This document shows positions 1 through 9,735 of a stretch of 64,000 nucleotides of DNA, piece after piece; positions within the stretch are counted from its first letter, which is position 1, and each line of letters opens with the position of its first letter. Origin of the DNA: Tenacibaculum sp. 190524A05c (GTDB taxonomy: Bacteria; Bacteroidota; Bacteroidia; Flavobacteriales; Flavobacteriaceae). Location: positions 834,501 to 898,500 of the forward strand of contig NZ_OZ038523.1 in assembly GCF_964036595.1 (NCBI RefSeq), in the 5' to 3' direction. Below the pieces are notes generated by a model that was given only the letters and a program-made list of their open reading frames with translations, searched no databases and had not been told where the DNA came from. A program made the position numbers and the translations under genes.

Positions 1-7
1 AATTTAT

Positions 8-454
8 ATGAGTAACCCGGCTGAAAATCAAGAAATCGTAAAAAAAGTATTTACTTCATTCCTAGAAGAAAATAAACATCGTAAAACTCCAGAACGTTAC
101 GCAATTTTACAGGAAATATATGATGCCGATGAGCATTTTGATATTGAATCTTTATATATCAAAATGAAAAATAAAAACTATCGTGTAAGTAGAGCTACGC
201 TTTATAATACGATGGATTTATTACTAGAATGTGGATTAGTTCGTAAACATCAGTTTGATGGACAATCTATGGCTCGTTATGAAAAGAGCTATTTCGATAA
301 AAATCATGATCACGTTATTCTTACTGATACTGGAGAAGTAAAAGAGTTTTGTGATCCAAGAATACAAATCATCAAGAAAACAATTGAAGAAGTATTCGAT
401 ATCGATATTCACAACCATTCACTTTATTTCTACGGAACTAAGAAAAAATCTTAA
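8..454 (+). CDS. Fur-family transcriptional regulator
   Basis: A 148-residue protein with the Fur fold: an N-terminal winged helix with the recognition-helix stretch [19 protein letters not shown] (residues 60-78) and a C-terminal dimerisation/metal region. His43 and the HDH group at residues 100-102 are candidate metal ligands. The CxxC pairs of the structural zinc site found in many Fur proteins are absent (only Cys75 and Cys115 are seen), which is common in Bacteroidota members. The family represses metal-uptake or peroxide genes when metal is bound; whether this one senses iron, zinc or peroxide cannot be read from the sequence. purA follows 36 bp downstream on the same strand, so the two are probably co-transcribed. 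The gene starts 8 bases into the window, so its promoter is not visible. Confidence 0.88.
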   Translation: MSNPAENQEIVKKVFTSFLEENKHRKTPERYAILQEIYDADEHFDIESLYIKMKNKNYRVSRATLYNTMDLLLECGLVRKHQFDGQSMARYEKSYFDKNHDHVILTDTGEVKEFCDPRIQIIKKTIEEVFDIDIHNHSLYFYGTKKKS

Positions 455-490
455 TAAACTTTAAACACACACATAACAACACACTAAATA

Positions 491-1762
491 ATGGCGGTAG
501 ATTTATTACTCGGCTTGCAATGGGGAGATGAAGGAAAGGGAAAAATTGTTGACGTTTTAACGCAGAATTACGACATCATTGCTCGTTTTCAAGGTGGACC
601 AAATGCTGGACACACGTTAGTATTCGACGGAAACAAATACGTATTACACACTATTCCTTCAGGTATTTTTCACAAAACAGCTCTTAATGTTGTAGGTAAC
701 GGAGTTGTAATTGATCCTGTAATTTTCAAAAAAGAATTAGAAAATTTAGATCAACACAATATCAACTATACTGATAAACTATTAATTTCTAGAAAAGCAC
801 ACTTAATCTTACCAACACACCGTTTGTTAGATGCTGCTTCGGAAACTTCTAAAGGAAAAGCTAAAATTGGTTCTACATTAAAAGGTATTGGTCCAACTTA
901 CATGGACAAAACTGGTAGGAACGGTATGCGTGTAGGAGATTTAGAACTTGATGATTGGAAAGATCGTTATAAAGCTCTTACAGATAAGCATATTAAAATG
1001 TTAGATTTCTTTGATGTAGATATTCAGTATGATTTAGAAGAATTAGAAGCTGAATTCTGTAGAGGAATTGACAAGTTAAAGACATTACAATTTATTGATT
1101 CTGAAGAGTTCTTAAATAGCGCAATTAAAGAAGGTAAAACTATACTTGCTGAAGGAGCTCAAGGGTCTTTATTAGATATTGATTTTGGAACATATCCGTT
1201 CGTAACTTCAAGTAACACTACTGCAGCTGGTGCTTGTACTGGATTAGGAATTGCTCCAAACAGAATTAAAGATGTTTTTGGAATCTTTAAGGCATATACT
1301 ACAAGAGTTGGTTCTGGACCTTTCCCTACTGAGTTATTCGACGAAGTTGGAGAAACTATGGGAAGAGTTGGACATGAATTTGGTGCTACTACTGGTCGTC
1401 CTCGTCGTTGTGGATGGTTAGACTTAGTTGCTTTAAAATATGCAGTTCAAGTTAATGGAGTAACGCAATTAATGATGATGAAAGGTGATGTTTTATCTGG
1501 ATTTGATACTTTAAAAGTTTGTACAGCATACAAATACAAAGGAGAAACAATTCAGCATTTACCTTATAATATCGAGCCAGAAAATATCGAACCTATTTAT
1601 ACAGAATTTAAAGGATGGGCAGCTGATTTAACTGGAATGACTGAGAAGGAAACTTTACCTCAAAACTTAGTTGACTATATTCAATTTATTGAAAAGGAAA
1701 CTGAAGTTCCTGTAAAGATTGTTTCTGTTGGTCCGGATAGAAAACAAACAATTATGATGTAA
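491..1762 (+). CDS. purA: Adenylosuccinate synthetase
   Basis: A 423-residue protein, the usual length for the family. It joins IMP and aspartate using GTP in the first committed step from IMP to AMP, in the cytoplasm. The GTP-binding P-loop GLQWGDEGKGK (residues 8-18) with the catalytic Asp, the NAGHTLV segment with the catalytic His, the KGIGPTY loop, the VGSGPFPTE motif and the ATTGRPRRCGW signature are all present and in order. It lies directly downstream of the Fur-type regulator and ends at a bidirectional terminator shared with the convergent decarboxylase gene. The ATG follows the upstream stop by 36 bp and no better start is seen. Confidence 0.97.
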   Translation: MAVDLLLGLQWGDEGKGKIVDVLTQNYDIIARFQGGPNAGHTLVFDGNKYVLHTIPSGIFHKTALNVVGNGVVIDPVIFKKELENLDQHNINYTDKLLISRKAHLILPTHRLLDAASETSKGKAKIGSTLKGIGPTYMDKTGRNGMRVGDLELDDWKDRYKALTDKHIKMLDFFDVDIQYDLEELEAEFCRGIDKLKTLQFIDSEEFLNSAIKEGKTILAEGAQGSLLDIDFGTYPFVTSSNTTAAGACTGLGIAPNRIKDVFGIFKAYTTRVGSGPFPTELFDEVGETMGRVGHEFGATTGRPRRCGWLDLVALKYAVQVNGVTQLMMMKGDVLSGFDTLKVCTAYKYKGETIQHLPYNIEPENIEPIYTEFKGWAADLTGMTEKETLPQNLVDYIQFIEKETEVPVKIVSVGPDRKQTIMM

Positions 1763-1783
1763 ATCATAATTCTTAGATAAAAT

Positions 1784-1814
1784 AAAAAAACCTGCTAGAT
1801 CAGCAGGTTTTTTT
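1784..1814. terminator. Bidirectional Rho-independent terminator
   Basis: The hairpin CCTGCT-AGATC-AGCAGG is flanked by seven A on the left and seven T on the right, so it can end transcripts from both the purA side and the convergent decarboxylase side. Confidence 0.85.
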
Positions 1815-1831
1815 ATGTCTAATACAAAGTT

Positions 1832-3274
1832 CTATTTAGCTTTTAACTCTTCTAATATCTCAGCTCCGTACCTCTCACAAGTATTCAATGTCTCTAACAC
1901 ATCATCCATAGTTGTTTTAGGATTAATTAAACACATTCTTAGTACGATTTGCTTATTTAAAATTGTTGTTACAAATACAGCTTCTCTTGATTCCATTACA
2001 CGTTTCGAAATACGCTGATTTAGCTCATCAATGGTACTTTCATCAAGATTTTCATTGATTGGGTGATATCTGAAATTAATTACAGCTAAAGTAGCAGGAG
2101 AAACTACTTCCCAAACTTTACTCTTTCTTAAATACCCTTCAACTTCTTCAGTTAAATCTATATTATAAGTAACTGCATTTCTGAATCTCTCCAAACCATA
2201 GGTTTTGATAGAAGTATAGAATTTTAAAGCTCTTAAACGTCTTGTTAACTGCACTCCGTAATCATAAAAGTTTATTTCAGATTCATTTCCTTCTACATCT
2301 CTTAAATACTCAGGTTTTTCACTAAAAGTTCCACTTAACCAAGAAGCATCTTTTACTAATAGGCAACCAATTTCATACGGTTGGAAAAACCATTTATGTG
2401 GATCTACTGTTAAAGAATCTGCACGTTCTATTCCACGTAACATTCTTTCTCCTTTTTTTGATAAAATTGCCGCTCCTCCATAAGCTCCATCCACGTGTAA
2501 CCAAATGTTTTCATCTTCACAGATGTCAGCAATTTCATGAAGAGGATCCACAGTTCCTGTATTTGTTGTTCCAGCATTTGCAATAAAACAAAACGGTTGC
2601 AATCCTTCTAACTTATCTTTTGCTATTGCATTTTTTAACTTGTTAATTCCAATTCTAAATTCAAAATCTGTTGGAATAATTCTAATTTGTTCCTTTTTAA
2701 ATCCTAGAATTCGAATTGCTTTAATATTTGAAGAATGCGCTTGATCTGACAAGTAAATAACTGCCTTTGAGAAATCATCTCCACACTTAAGTCGCCTTGC
2801 GGTAACTAAAGCTGTTAAGTTCGCCATTGAACCTCCACTTGTAAAAATTCCTCCACCCTTTTTCACAGGAAAGTTATACATATTTAATAACCAGTTGATG
2901 GTTACAATCTCTAATTCCGCAGCTGCAGATGAAACCAACCAACCTCCAGAGAAGATATTAAAACCAGTAGCCAAAGTATCGGCCATTGTACTGATAAAAT
3001 TACTTGGTCCTGGAACAAAAGAATAAAACTTTGGATGCGATGTATATGTACTATTCGGCAATACATTTTCCACGATAAAATCTAAAACTTTATCTGAATC
3101 CATTGGTTGTTCTGGTGCTTCTTGTAAGAAAATCTGATCTAAGTCGTTTCTTGTTTTAGGTTCAGCAAAAGGCTTTTTAGTGTGAATTGTATCCCAATGC
3201 TCAGCAATTAAATCAACTATTTTATATCCATAAGACTTCATGTCTTCTAGAGACATATCGAAGTTATTTTTCAT
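1832..3274 (-). CDS. PLP-dependent group II (aromatic-L-amino-acid type) decarboxylase
   Basis: A 480-residue fold-type I PLP enzyme of the DDC/TDC family, which decarboxylates aromatic or related amino acids to amines. The sequence shows GIFTSGGSMANL (residues 142-153, phosphate binding), HVDGAYGG (260-267, Asp262 contacting the PLP ring nitrogen) and the Schiff-base lysine in TVDPHKWFF (Lys294). Substrate cannot be fixed from motifs: tyrosine, tryptophan, DOPA and 2,4-diaminobutyrate decarboxylases all share them. It lies on the same strand as the lanthipeptide operon and just downstream of it, but a good terminator at 3357-3382 separates them, so it is probably an independent gene. Confidence 0.88.
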   Translation of the reverse strand: MKNNFDMSLEDMKSYGYKIVDLIAEHWDTIHTKKPFAEPKTRNDLDQIFLQEAPEQPMDSDKVLDFIVENVLPNSTYTSHPKFYSFVPGPSNFISTMADTLATGFNIFSGGWLVSSAAAELEIVTINWLLNMYNFPVKKGGGIFTSGGSMANLTALVTARRLKCGDDFSKAVIYLSDQAHSSNIKAIRILGFKKEQIRIIPTDFEFRIGINKLKNAIAKDKLEGLQPFCFIANAGTTNTGTVDPLHEIADICEDENIWLHVDGAYGGAAILSKKGERMLRGIERADSLTVDPHKWFFQPYEIGCLLVKDASWLSGTFSEKPEYLRDVEGNESEINFYDYGVQLTRRLRALKFYTSIKTYGLERFRNAVTYNIDLTEEVEGYLRKSKVWEVVSPATLAVINFRYHPINENLDESTIDELNQRISKRVMESREAVFVTTILNKQIVLRMCLINPKTTMDDVLETLNTCERYGAEILEELKAK

Positions 3275-3356
3275 GAGTTTATAATTTGCTACAAAATTAC
3301 CTCCTTTTTAAAAATCAGAAAACTTAATTCGAACTTATTTCCTGTATTACCTCAAC

Positions 3357-3382
3357 AAAAAAAGCGAGACTTTCGTCCCGCC
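3357..3382 (-). terminator. Rho-independent terminator of the lanthipeptide operon
   Basis: Read on the minus strand: GCGGGAC-GAAA-GTCTCGC, a 7-bp stem with one G-U pair and a stable GNRA-type loop, followed by a run of eight T. It lies 41 bp after the stop codon of the exporter gene and marks the 3' end of the cluster. Confidence 0.8.
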
Positions 3383-3422
3383 TTCGTTTTCAATTTCAGA
3401 ATTTTTTGCCTTGCTACTATCG

Positions 3423-5657
3423 TTAGTTTCCTAATTCTAATTGGTTTTTAACCAAATTGAAATAGTCCGCTTTGTTTTCTACTAATGTTTTATGACTTCC
3501 ATGCTCAACAATTTCACCATTTTTAAGAACAATGATCTGATCCGCATTTTTCACTGTTGAAAGTCGATGTGCAATAACTACAGCAGTTCTATCTTTAAAA
3601 AACTCTTGTAAGTTATCATGAATTATCTTCTCATTTTCCGCATCTAAAGCACTTGTTGCCTCGTCAAAGAAAATGTAATGTGGATTTTTATACACTGCTC
3701 TAGCAATTAAAATACGTTGTTTTTGACCACCTGAGATTCCATTTCCAGCAGCACCAATTTTAGTTTTTAACTGTAATGGTAAAGACAAAATATAATCTTC
3801 AATATTTGCTATTCTAACCGCTTGTATAAGCTTTTCATAATCAATCTCCTCATCACCTGTTGCAATGTTTCTTTCAATCGTATCAGAAAAGATATAACCA
3901 TCTTGCATTACTACTCCACAATTCTCTCTAATACTTTTCGGAGATAAACTTAATATATCATCGTAATTGTAATGAATAGTTCCTAACGTAGGATCATAAA
4001 AACGAAGTAATAATTTTAATAATGTTGTTTTACCACTTCCACTCGCTCCTACTATTGCAGTGACTTTTCCTTCAGGAATAAGCATACTAATATCTTTCAA
4101 AATAAATGGAGATTTTGGACCTTCATATTGAAAAGATAGATTCTTAAATCTTATTCCTTTTTGAATTCCGTTATTCACAAAGATGTTCTCCCCTATTTCT
4201 AAGGTTTTCATTTGAGTTTCTTCTCCATTTTCATCAATAAAAGTTGTTTCTTCTTCTGGATGATGTTGCACCTCATTTAAACGCTCTAAACTCAATCTGG
4301 CATCTTGTAGCGATCTAAAGAAATCTATAAGTTGATTTACCGGAGAATTCATTTGCCCAATGATATATGAGATACTTAATAACTCACCCAATGTCATTTG
4401 TCCTTTAACTACATACATAGCTGCTAAGAAAGTTACCAGAATGTTCTTTAACTGATTTAAGAATTCATATCCAGAAACTTGAATTTGATCGATTTTTAGT
4501 ATTCTTAAATTCGTTTTGAACAACTTATTTTGAATTTTTACCCAGGCTTTACGCTTAAACTCCTCAAACTGATTCAATTTCATTTCAGATACACCATTAA
4601 TAATTTCTAAAATAGAATCTTGGTTCTCTGCTCTTTGTTGAAATTTAAAATAATCTAGCATTCGACGCTTTTTTAGAAAATAATACGACCAACCCACTGA
4701 GAATACAGTTAATGCTAAATACACTGCAAGAATTGTAAAGTCGTAGTACCATAAAACTCCAAAGAACACTGAGAATGTCATGATAGAAAATACGGTAACT
4801 AGACTTTGAGACGTTAAAAACTCTTCAATACGCTCGTTATCATTAATTCGTTGATTAAAATCTCCTACCATTTTAGAATCAAAAAACTTAATGGGTAATT
4901 GAAGAGTTTTCTTTAAAAAATCTGAGATAATATTTATACTCAGCTTAGTACCCACATATAATGTGAGTGAATTTCGTATGATTTGTATTGTGATTGCTCC
5001 TAAGAATAAACCTAATTGAGCTAAGAGAATAAGCGTAATCATATTCATATCTCCAGCTGTAACTCCTTTATCGATAAGATTTTGAGTTAAAAATGGAAAT
5101 ACTAGAGTTAACAAACTTCCTAATAAAAGCATACCAAACATAAAAGCAACCTGCTTTTTAAACGGTTTTAAATAGTTCAGTAAATATGAAATAGTAAGTT
5201 TATTTGATTTTGGTGGCTCGATTTCATCAAACTTTTCTGTTGGCGAAAGAAATAGAACAATTCCTTTATCTTCTTGAGAACACCAAGATTTAGCGAACTC
5301 TTCTTCTGATAAGGTAATTAAACCATGAGAAGGGTCTGCAACTTTAAATCTATTTTTACCTGTAAAAATGTTTTTCTTCACATCATGTAATACCACAAAA
5401 TGATTTTTATTCCAATGTAGAATACATGGTAATGTTCCTTCTTCTAAAAGCACATCAATAGACAATAAACTTGGATATGTTTCAAAGCCTATTTCCTCTG
5501 CTGCATCAGAAATACTCATTAAACTCACTCCTTCTTTAGAAATGTGAGAAATATCTCTTAAATATTGTAGTGGATAATCTTTACCATACATTTTTGTGAT
5601 CATTGCAATACAAGCAGGACCACAATCCATTTGATCGTGTTGCGGTATAAATTTCAT
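3423..5657 (-). CDS. Peptidase-containing ABC exporter (LanT type, C39 protease-TMD-NBD)
   Basis: A 744-residue protein of the bacteriocin-exporter (PCAT) family, which cuts the leader after a double-glycine site and exports the peptide. Residues 1-130 form a C39 cysteine protease with Cys12 in QMDCGPAC, His86 in NHFVVL and Asp108 in VADPSHG, so the triad looks intact. About residues 160-450 carry transmembrane helices. The C-terminal ATPase has Walker A GASGSGKTT, signature ISGGQKQR, Walker B YIFFDEATSALD and the H-loop IAHRLS. It overlaps the lanB stop by 4 bp and is the last gene of the operon. The matching cleavage site (KGG) is present in three of the four precursors. A Gram-negative host would need outer-membrane passage too; no dedicated HlyD-like adaptor gene is adjacent. 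Confidence 0.93.
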   Translation of the reverse strand: MKFIPQHDQMDCGPACIAMITKMYGKDYPLQYLRDISHISKEGVSLMSISDAAEEIGFETYPSLLSIDVLLEEGTLPCILHWNKNHFVVLHDVKKNIFTGKNRFKVADPSHGLITLSEEEFAKSWCSQEDKGIVLFLSPTEKFDEIEPPKSNKLTISYLLNYLKPFKKQVAFMFGMLLLGSLLTLVFPFLTQNLIDKGVTAGDMNMITLILLAQLGLFLGAITIQIIRNSLTLYVGTKLSINIISDFLKKTLQLPIKFFDSKMVGDFNQRINDNERIEEFLTSQSLVTVFSIMTFSVFFGVLWYYDFTILAVYLALTVFSVGWSYYFLKKRRMLDYFKFQQRAENQDSILEIINGVSEMKLNQFEEFKRKAWVKIQNKLFKTNLRILKIDQIQVSGYEFLNQLKNILVTFLAAMYVVKGQMTLGELLSISYIIGQMNSPVNQLIDFFRSLQDARLSLERLNEVQHHPEEETTFIDENGEETQMKTLEIGENIFVNNGIQKGIRFKNLSFQYEGPKSPFILKDISMLIPEGKVTAIVGASGSGKTTLLKLLLRFYDPTLGTIHYNYDDILSLSPKSIRENCGVVMQDGYIFSDTIERNIATGDEEIDYEKLIQAVRIANIEDYILSLPLQLKTKIGAAGNGISGGQKQRILIARAVYKNPHYIFFDEATSALDAENEKIIHDNLQEFFKDRTAVVIAHRLSTVKNADQIIVLKNGEIVEHGSHKTLVENKADYFNLVKNQLELGN

Positions 5658-8600
5658 ATTATTAGTGCTTTTGGTTGAACATACTTTTCTTTTCCTAGTC
5701 TCATTTTATAATATTTTGATAGCAATCCATAGAATACTAATTCGTGCATTCTTGGGTTGGTAATTGAAAATCTATTGACATGCATATGGATATAGCTCGT
5801 CAAGTTTGATTTCATATTTTGAATAACTACTTCCTTGCCTTCTCCTAAATCTTCATATAATTTTTGATTATGCTTTTCAACTACTTCATTAATTTTAGTT
5901 GCTGAATTTTCTATAAGTAGCGAAATATCATTCTTGTACTTTCTGAACTTTGACTCAATTTGTTTCTTAAGATTTTTATCTCCATTGAATTCTTTTAAGA
6001 AAGCTTGATACAATTCATTGATATGATTCGATTTTTCTTGTAAAGTATATTGATGTAATTCGTAGAAGTTATCTATGGTTTTTAATATTGGTAACCACGA
6101 AATCTCAGAATTGGTGTTTTTAGTTAGATTTAATATTTCTAGAATTAAATCACTATCTCTGTGAAATATAGATTCAGATGGAACTATTAATTCGTTCCCA
6201 TATCTTTCTAATTCTCTGTTGTAGGTAGATATTTCAACTTTCCAAATAGCATGATTAGAAACATAAGAATGAATTGCTCTATTTAATTTTTCTACAACTT
6301 TTCTATGATTTATATTGTTATCACTAACTAAAAATCGAAGTCTTAAGTGAAAATCAGGATCTCTAAATCGAATAAAATGCCACTTCTCAATTAATCCGTT
6401 TTCTTTTAAATTATGAATCAAAGGGTGAATTACATCCTGTAATAGTTTTGCTGCTGTTTTAGTACCTGTATATAGCTTAAAATACAACCACTCCTCTCCT
6501 GGTATAAAAGTTCTTTTTTCAGTAATATTTTGAACATTTATCTTCCTTGATTTTTTAGCTTCTTTAAAAAAAGGAATTATATACTCAGCATTATAAACCT
6601 CATCTCTTGAATCTATAGAATCCACTAGAAGTTCCTCTAATACTAATTGTTTTTTCTTCTTTATGGCTTCAAGTAAAAAAGTATACATGAACTCATTTTC
6701 AAGATCAATCCAAAGTGTATGATCTTGTTGCTCTCTCAAACATACATATCTTGGAACATTTTGATTTTTAAGAAAAATTTGAAGTTTCGAAATACTTAAT
6801 TCTCCGTTTTCATAACAGCTAGCTAACTCATCAATAGAGAAATTCCACTTGGCTGGAGCAAGAATTATATCATCAAAAACAATTCTTGGTCTTGATGTAA
6901 ACGCCTTGTAATTCACACTTCCTAAATTCAAACCTAGGTATGTATTACAATCTTGCATTTGTAATTCTCCTAAAAACTGATAAATTGGAAGCGAATTATA
7001 TTGAAAATTGTGAGCAGTAGTATTTACAACCTTAATTCTTTTATTCAGGCTTCTACTTCGTAAAACAATCTTATTATGCTTTATACTGATGTAAATATCA
7101 TCTAACGCTATTTGTTTTGCATTTTCACTTCCTTTAGTTAGAAAAGAAATTTCGTGTGTACGATGTACATTTCTTAATAAAATATTTCCGGATCTATTAT
7201 CTGGAACATGTAATAGTTCTACCAAGATTTCATCTCCTTCTTTTTGTTCTTTAGCCAGAGCTTCATTAAACAAATCGTTTAATGAATTGTCTAAACTTGA
7301 AAATCTTCCTATTAAATTTAAAGCACCAGTACCTCCAACAACTTCAATAGAAATTTTCTCTTTATACTTGTTAATCATAGTATAAAACGAATCTGATAAC
7401 TGATCGGTATTTACTGGAAAATCAGATAAATCAATTGTATTAAGATCTATTAAATTTTTATTATTTCTCTTGGCTGTAGTTAATTGATTGGTCCAAAACT
7501 TATGAATATTTTTATGATATGAAAGCTTCGTTTCTGGACTTTCATTCCCTTTTAATTTAATATCATCAATCAAAGAAGAGAAATTACTAGCATCTGCATG
7601 ATCTTGTAAATACCCAACTCCTACTTCATTATCAAGAGCTACACATAATTGTACTTCTTTGTCTTCATATCTTTTATAAAAAGCTTTCTTGAATTCATTT
7701 AGATTGACATTATCTTGTTTAATACTAAATCTTGATAAAGTACTAACTGCCTTTTTGATTTTAGAAATCTCTTGAGAAGTTAAATCGTATTGCGTCACAG
7801 GTAAGTTATTCCTCATATTAGAATTGATCAGAAACTTCTTATCAAATGCAAAATTGAATTGTTTTGCTATACTAAAAATGTCTTCATATTCCGAAATTGA
7901 ATTGCCTACAACTTTTGCATCAAGACATTCTAATTTATTCTTTAATTGTGCAAGTAGGTTATAATAATGTAAAAGCTCTTCATTTTGAGTTTTACCTATA
8001 ATGACGTTCTCAAAATACTGAACAAGTTGCTCGAAAGGAGACTCACCATTAATACTAATATCTAAATCACTTACTAAAAACTGAGCATCGATTAATGAAT
8101 TGATATAAGTCGTTACGTCTTCTTTGGAAATATCCTCGATAGAATACATCAGTAACTCTACCAATTCATTTAATGTTTGATTTTCCTTTTGAGTTACTTT
8201 ATAAATTAATTCTAAAACCTCATCCGCTTCTACTTCTACTAAAGTATACGCTCTTTTATTTCTTTGAATTTTATATTCGGCATATCTGAAATTACTACCA
8301 ATCTTATAAATAGAAGAGTTTGGTGCAAATTTCACGATACTTCTTACAGCATCTTTTTGATTTAGTTGATGTAATAACGTATAGATAAAATCTAAATCTA
8401 ATCCTGTAAATCGCTGTGGTTCAACTTGCTTATTCTCTTGCTTATGTTGAATTTCTGTGTACCCTGAAAATAATCCAAAAGGAGTACATCTTGTAGTTGA
8501 TCTTATGTAATACTTAACAATAGATAGTGCTAACTTATATTGCTTTTCAACACTCAATTCAGCCTTTGAAACAAACTTTTCCCATTCATAATACAAATCT

Positions 8601-8761
8601 GGTGAGGCCAGAAAAATAGATTCTTTGAAAACTTCATCATTAAACAAATCTTTTACAAATTCGATTGTTTCTTCAGAAGTAGTAGGAATTTCTGAGAACT
8701 GATGAACACTCTTAATTGGTGTTCTTAAAATGAAACGATTGATATGATTGAAGTTCTTCAT
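5654..8761 (-). CDS. Lantibiotic dehydratase, full-length LanB
   Basis: A 1035-residue class I dehydratase. Known LanB enzymes glutamylate Ser/Thr of the precursor using glutamyl-tRNA and then eliminate glutamate to give dehydroalanine or dehydrobutyrine. The N-terminal part shows the typical opening (FILRTPI) and the hallmark RSTTRCTPFGLFSGYTEI (residues 87-104). The C-terminal third, from about residue 750, matches the SpaB_C elimination domain, with EEWLYFKLYTG, KWHFIRFRDPDFHLRLRF and the terminal MHVNRFSITNPRMHE region. Both halves lie in one chain, unlike split dehydratases of some RiPP systems. It sits 8 bp after the monooxygenase gene and overlaps the exporter by 4 bp, so translation is probably coupled. 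The substrates are presumably the four precursors at 12084-12959. Confidence 0.93.
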   Translation of the reverse strand: MKNFNHINRFILRTPIKSVHQFSEIPTTSEETIEFVKDLFNDEVFKESIFLASPDLYYEWEKFVSKAELSVEKQYKLALSIVKYYIRSTTRCTPFGLFSGYTEIQHKQENKQVEPQRFTGLDLDFIYTLLHQLNQKDAVRSIVKFAPNSSIYKIGSNFRYAEYKIQRNKRAYTLVEVEADEVLELIYKVTQKENQTLNELVELLMYSIEDISKEDVTTYINSLIDAQFLVSDLDISINGESPFEQLVQYFENVIIGKTQNEELLHYYNLLAQLKNKLECLDAKVVGNSISEYEDIFSIAKQFNFAFDKKFLINSNMRNNLPVTQYDLTSQEISKIKKAVSTLSRFSIKQDNVNLNEFKKAFYKRYEDKEVQLCVALDNEVGVGYLQDHADASNFSSLIDDIKLKGNESPETKLSYHKNIHKFWTNQLTTAKRNNKNLIDLNTIDLSDFPVNTDQLSDSFYTMINKYKEKISIEVVGGTGALNLIGRFSSLDNSLNDLFNEALAKEQKEGDEILVELLHVPDNRSGNILLRNVHRTHEISFLTKGSENAKQIALDDIYISIKHNKIVLRSRSLNKRIKVVNTTAHNFQYNSLPIYQFLGELQMQDCNTYLGLNLGSVNYKAFTSRPRIVFDDIILAPAKWNFSIDELASCYENGELSISKLQIFLKNQNVPRYVCLREQQDHTLWIDLENEFMYTFLLEAIKKKKQLVLEELLVDSIDSRDEVYNAEYIIPFFKEAKKSRKINVQNITEKRTFIPGEEWLYFKLYTGTKTAAKLLQDVIHPLIHNLKENGLIEKWHFIRFRDPDFHLRLRFLVSDNNINHRKVVEKLNRAIHSYVSNHAIWKVEISTYNRELERYGNELIVPSESIFHRDSDLILEILNLTKNTNSEISWLPILKTIDNFYELHQYTLQEKSNHINELYQAFLKEFNGDKNLKKQIESKFRKYKNDISLLIENSATKINEVVEKHNQKLYEDLGEGKEVVIQNMKSNLTSYIHMHVNRFSITNPRMHELVFYGLLSKYYKMRLGKEKYVQPKALII

Positions 8762-8769
8762 TCTTTCTA

Positions 8770-9723
8770 TTAATAAACTGGTGTTAACATTTGGAATTTC
8801 TCTGCAATTGCATGAAGGTTTTCTAATTTCTCTTTGTGGGTTCCAGCCACATCATAAAACACAAATTCATCTAAACCATATTCATCATAGTATCTTTGTG
8901 TAATCTCTTGTAAACTTTCTGCTGTTACAGGTTCTATAATAAATGCTTCTGCAGAAAGACTTCTTGCATATGCTGTCATTTCATCTACTTTGAACTTCGC
9001 TTCTTCTATAGTATCAGCCATTAAAAAGGCAATAGAAATCACAATTTTAGGATAACGTCCGTGCGCAGCATAAAACTCTTCTTTAAATGTTGCTATTTGT
9101 TCTTTATCAAATTCTTTTGATTGACCGAAATTGTGAAAAAGAGAAACACAATAATTCGTTCCGTATTTAATTGCCTCCTTATAACTATTGAAAGATGTAG
9201 ATAAATACCATAACTCTGGCTTAGATCCTTTAAACGGTGGAATTAGAATTTGATTATTATTTAAGTTCTCATCTTCATTTTCTAATAGATCAGAGATTAC
9301 CTCTAAATTCTTATTGAAAATATCTCGGTTCGTTTTTCTAGATAAACCTGGATGAGCTAATTCTGCAATTTTCTTACTATCTGGTAAACCTTTAGATAAG
9401 CCTAAATCAATTCTATTTGGATATAAATTAGATAACAACTTGTAGTTACACGTAACTGCATAAGGAGAATATAATGATAATGACACTCCTGCTGAACCAA
9501 CTTTGATTTGATCTGTCATTCCAGCTAAAATTGGTAACAATATATCTGGATTCGTATAGGGATGATTTTTAACATGTGCATAATGATGTTCTGCTAACCA
9601 AAATCGGTTAAATCCAGCTGAATCTGCTTCAACAGCATATTCAATCATTTGCTCTATAATTTCTAAACTTGTTGCATCGTCTCTTTGACCTAAATCGATA
9701 AGACCTATCTTAATATTTTCCAT
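8770..9723 (-). CDS. Luciferase-like (LLM) flavin-dependent monooxygenase
   Basis: A 317-residue member of the bacterial luciferase-like family (TIM-barrel, reduced FMN). The recognisable parts are the N-terminal GLIDLGQRDD, FWLAEHHYAHVKNHPYTNP with the conserved His residues, ILAGMTDQIKVGSAGVSL (strand/phosphate region), LYPNRIDLGLSKG and the C-terminal helix region. It lies between the lanC and lanB genes with gaps of 8 and 12 bp, so it belongs to the operon. GarO of the actagardine cluster is an LLM enzyme that oxidises a lanthionine to a sulfoxide; a similar tailoring role on these peptides is an inference. An oxidation of the Trp or Tyr in the core is the main alternative. Confidence 0.85.
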   Translation of the reverse strand: MENIKIGLIDLGQRDDATSLEIIEQMIEYAVEADSAGFNRFWLAEHHYAHVKNHPYTNPDILLPILAGMTDQIKVGSAGVSLSLYSPYAVTCNYKLLSNLYPNRIDLGLSKGLPDSKKIAELAHPGLSRKTNRDIFNKNLEVISDLLENEDENLNNNQILIPPFKGSKPELWYLSTSFNSYKEAIKYGTNYCVSLFHNFGQSKEFDKEQIATFKEEFYAAHGRYPKIVISIAFLMADTIEEAKFKVDEMTAYARSLSAEAFIIEPVTAESLQEITQRYYDEYGLDEFVFYDVAGTHKEKLENLHAIAEKFQMLTPVY

Positions 9724-9735
9724 TATATTGTTTTT

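Noticed and set aside
1832..3274. The PLP decarboxylase as the last gene of the lanthipeptide operon
   Set aside because: A strong terminator (3357-3382) separates it from the exporter gene, and the same gene is common as a stand-alone gene; it does not resemble LanD flavoprotein decarboxylases.
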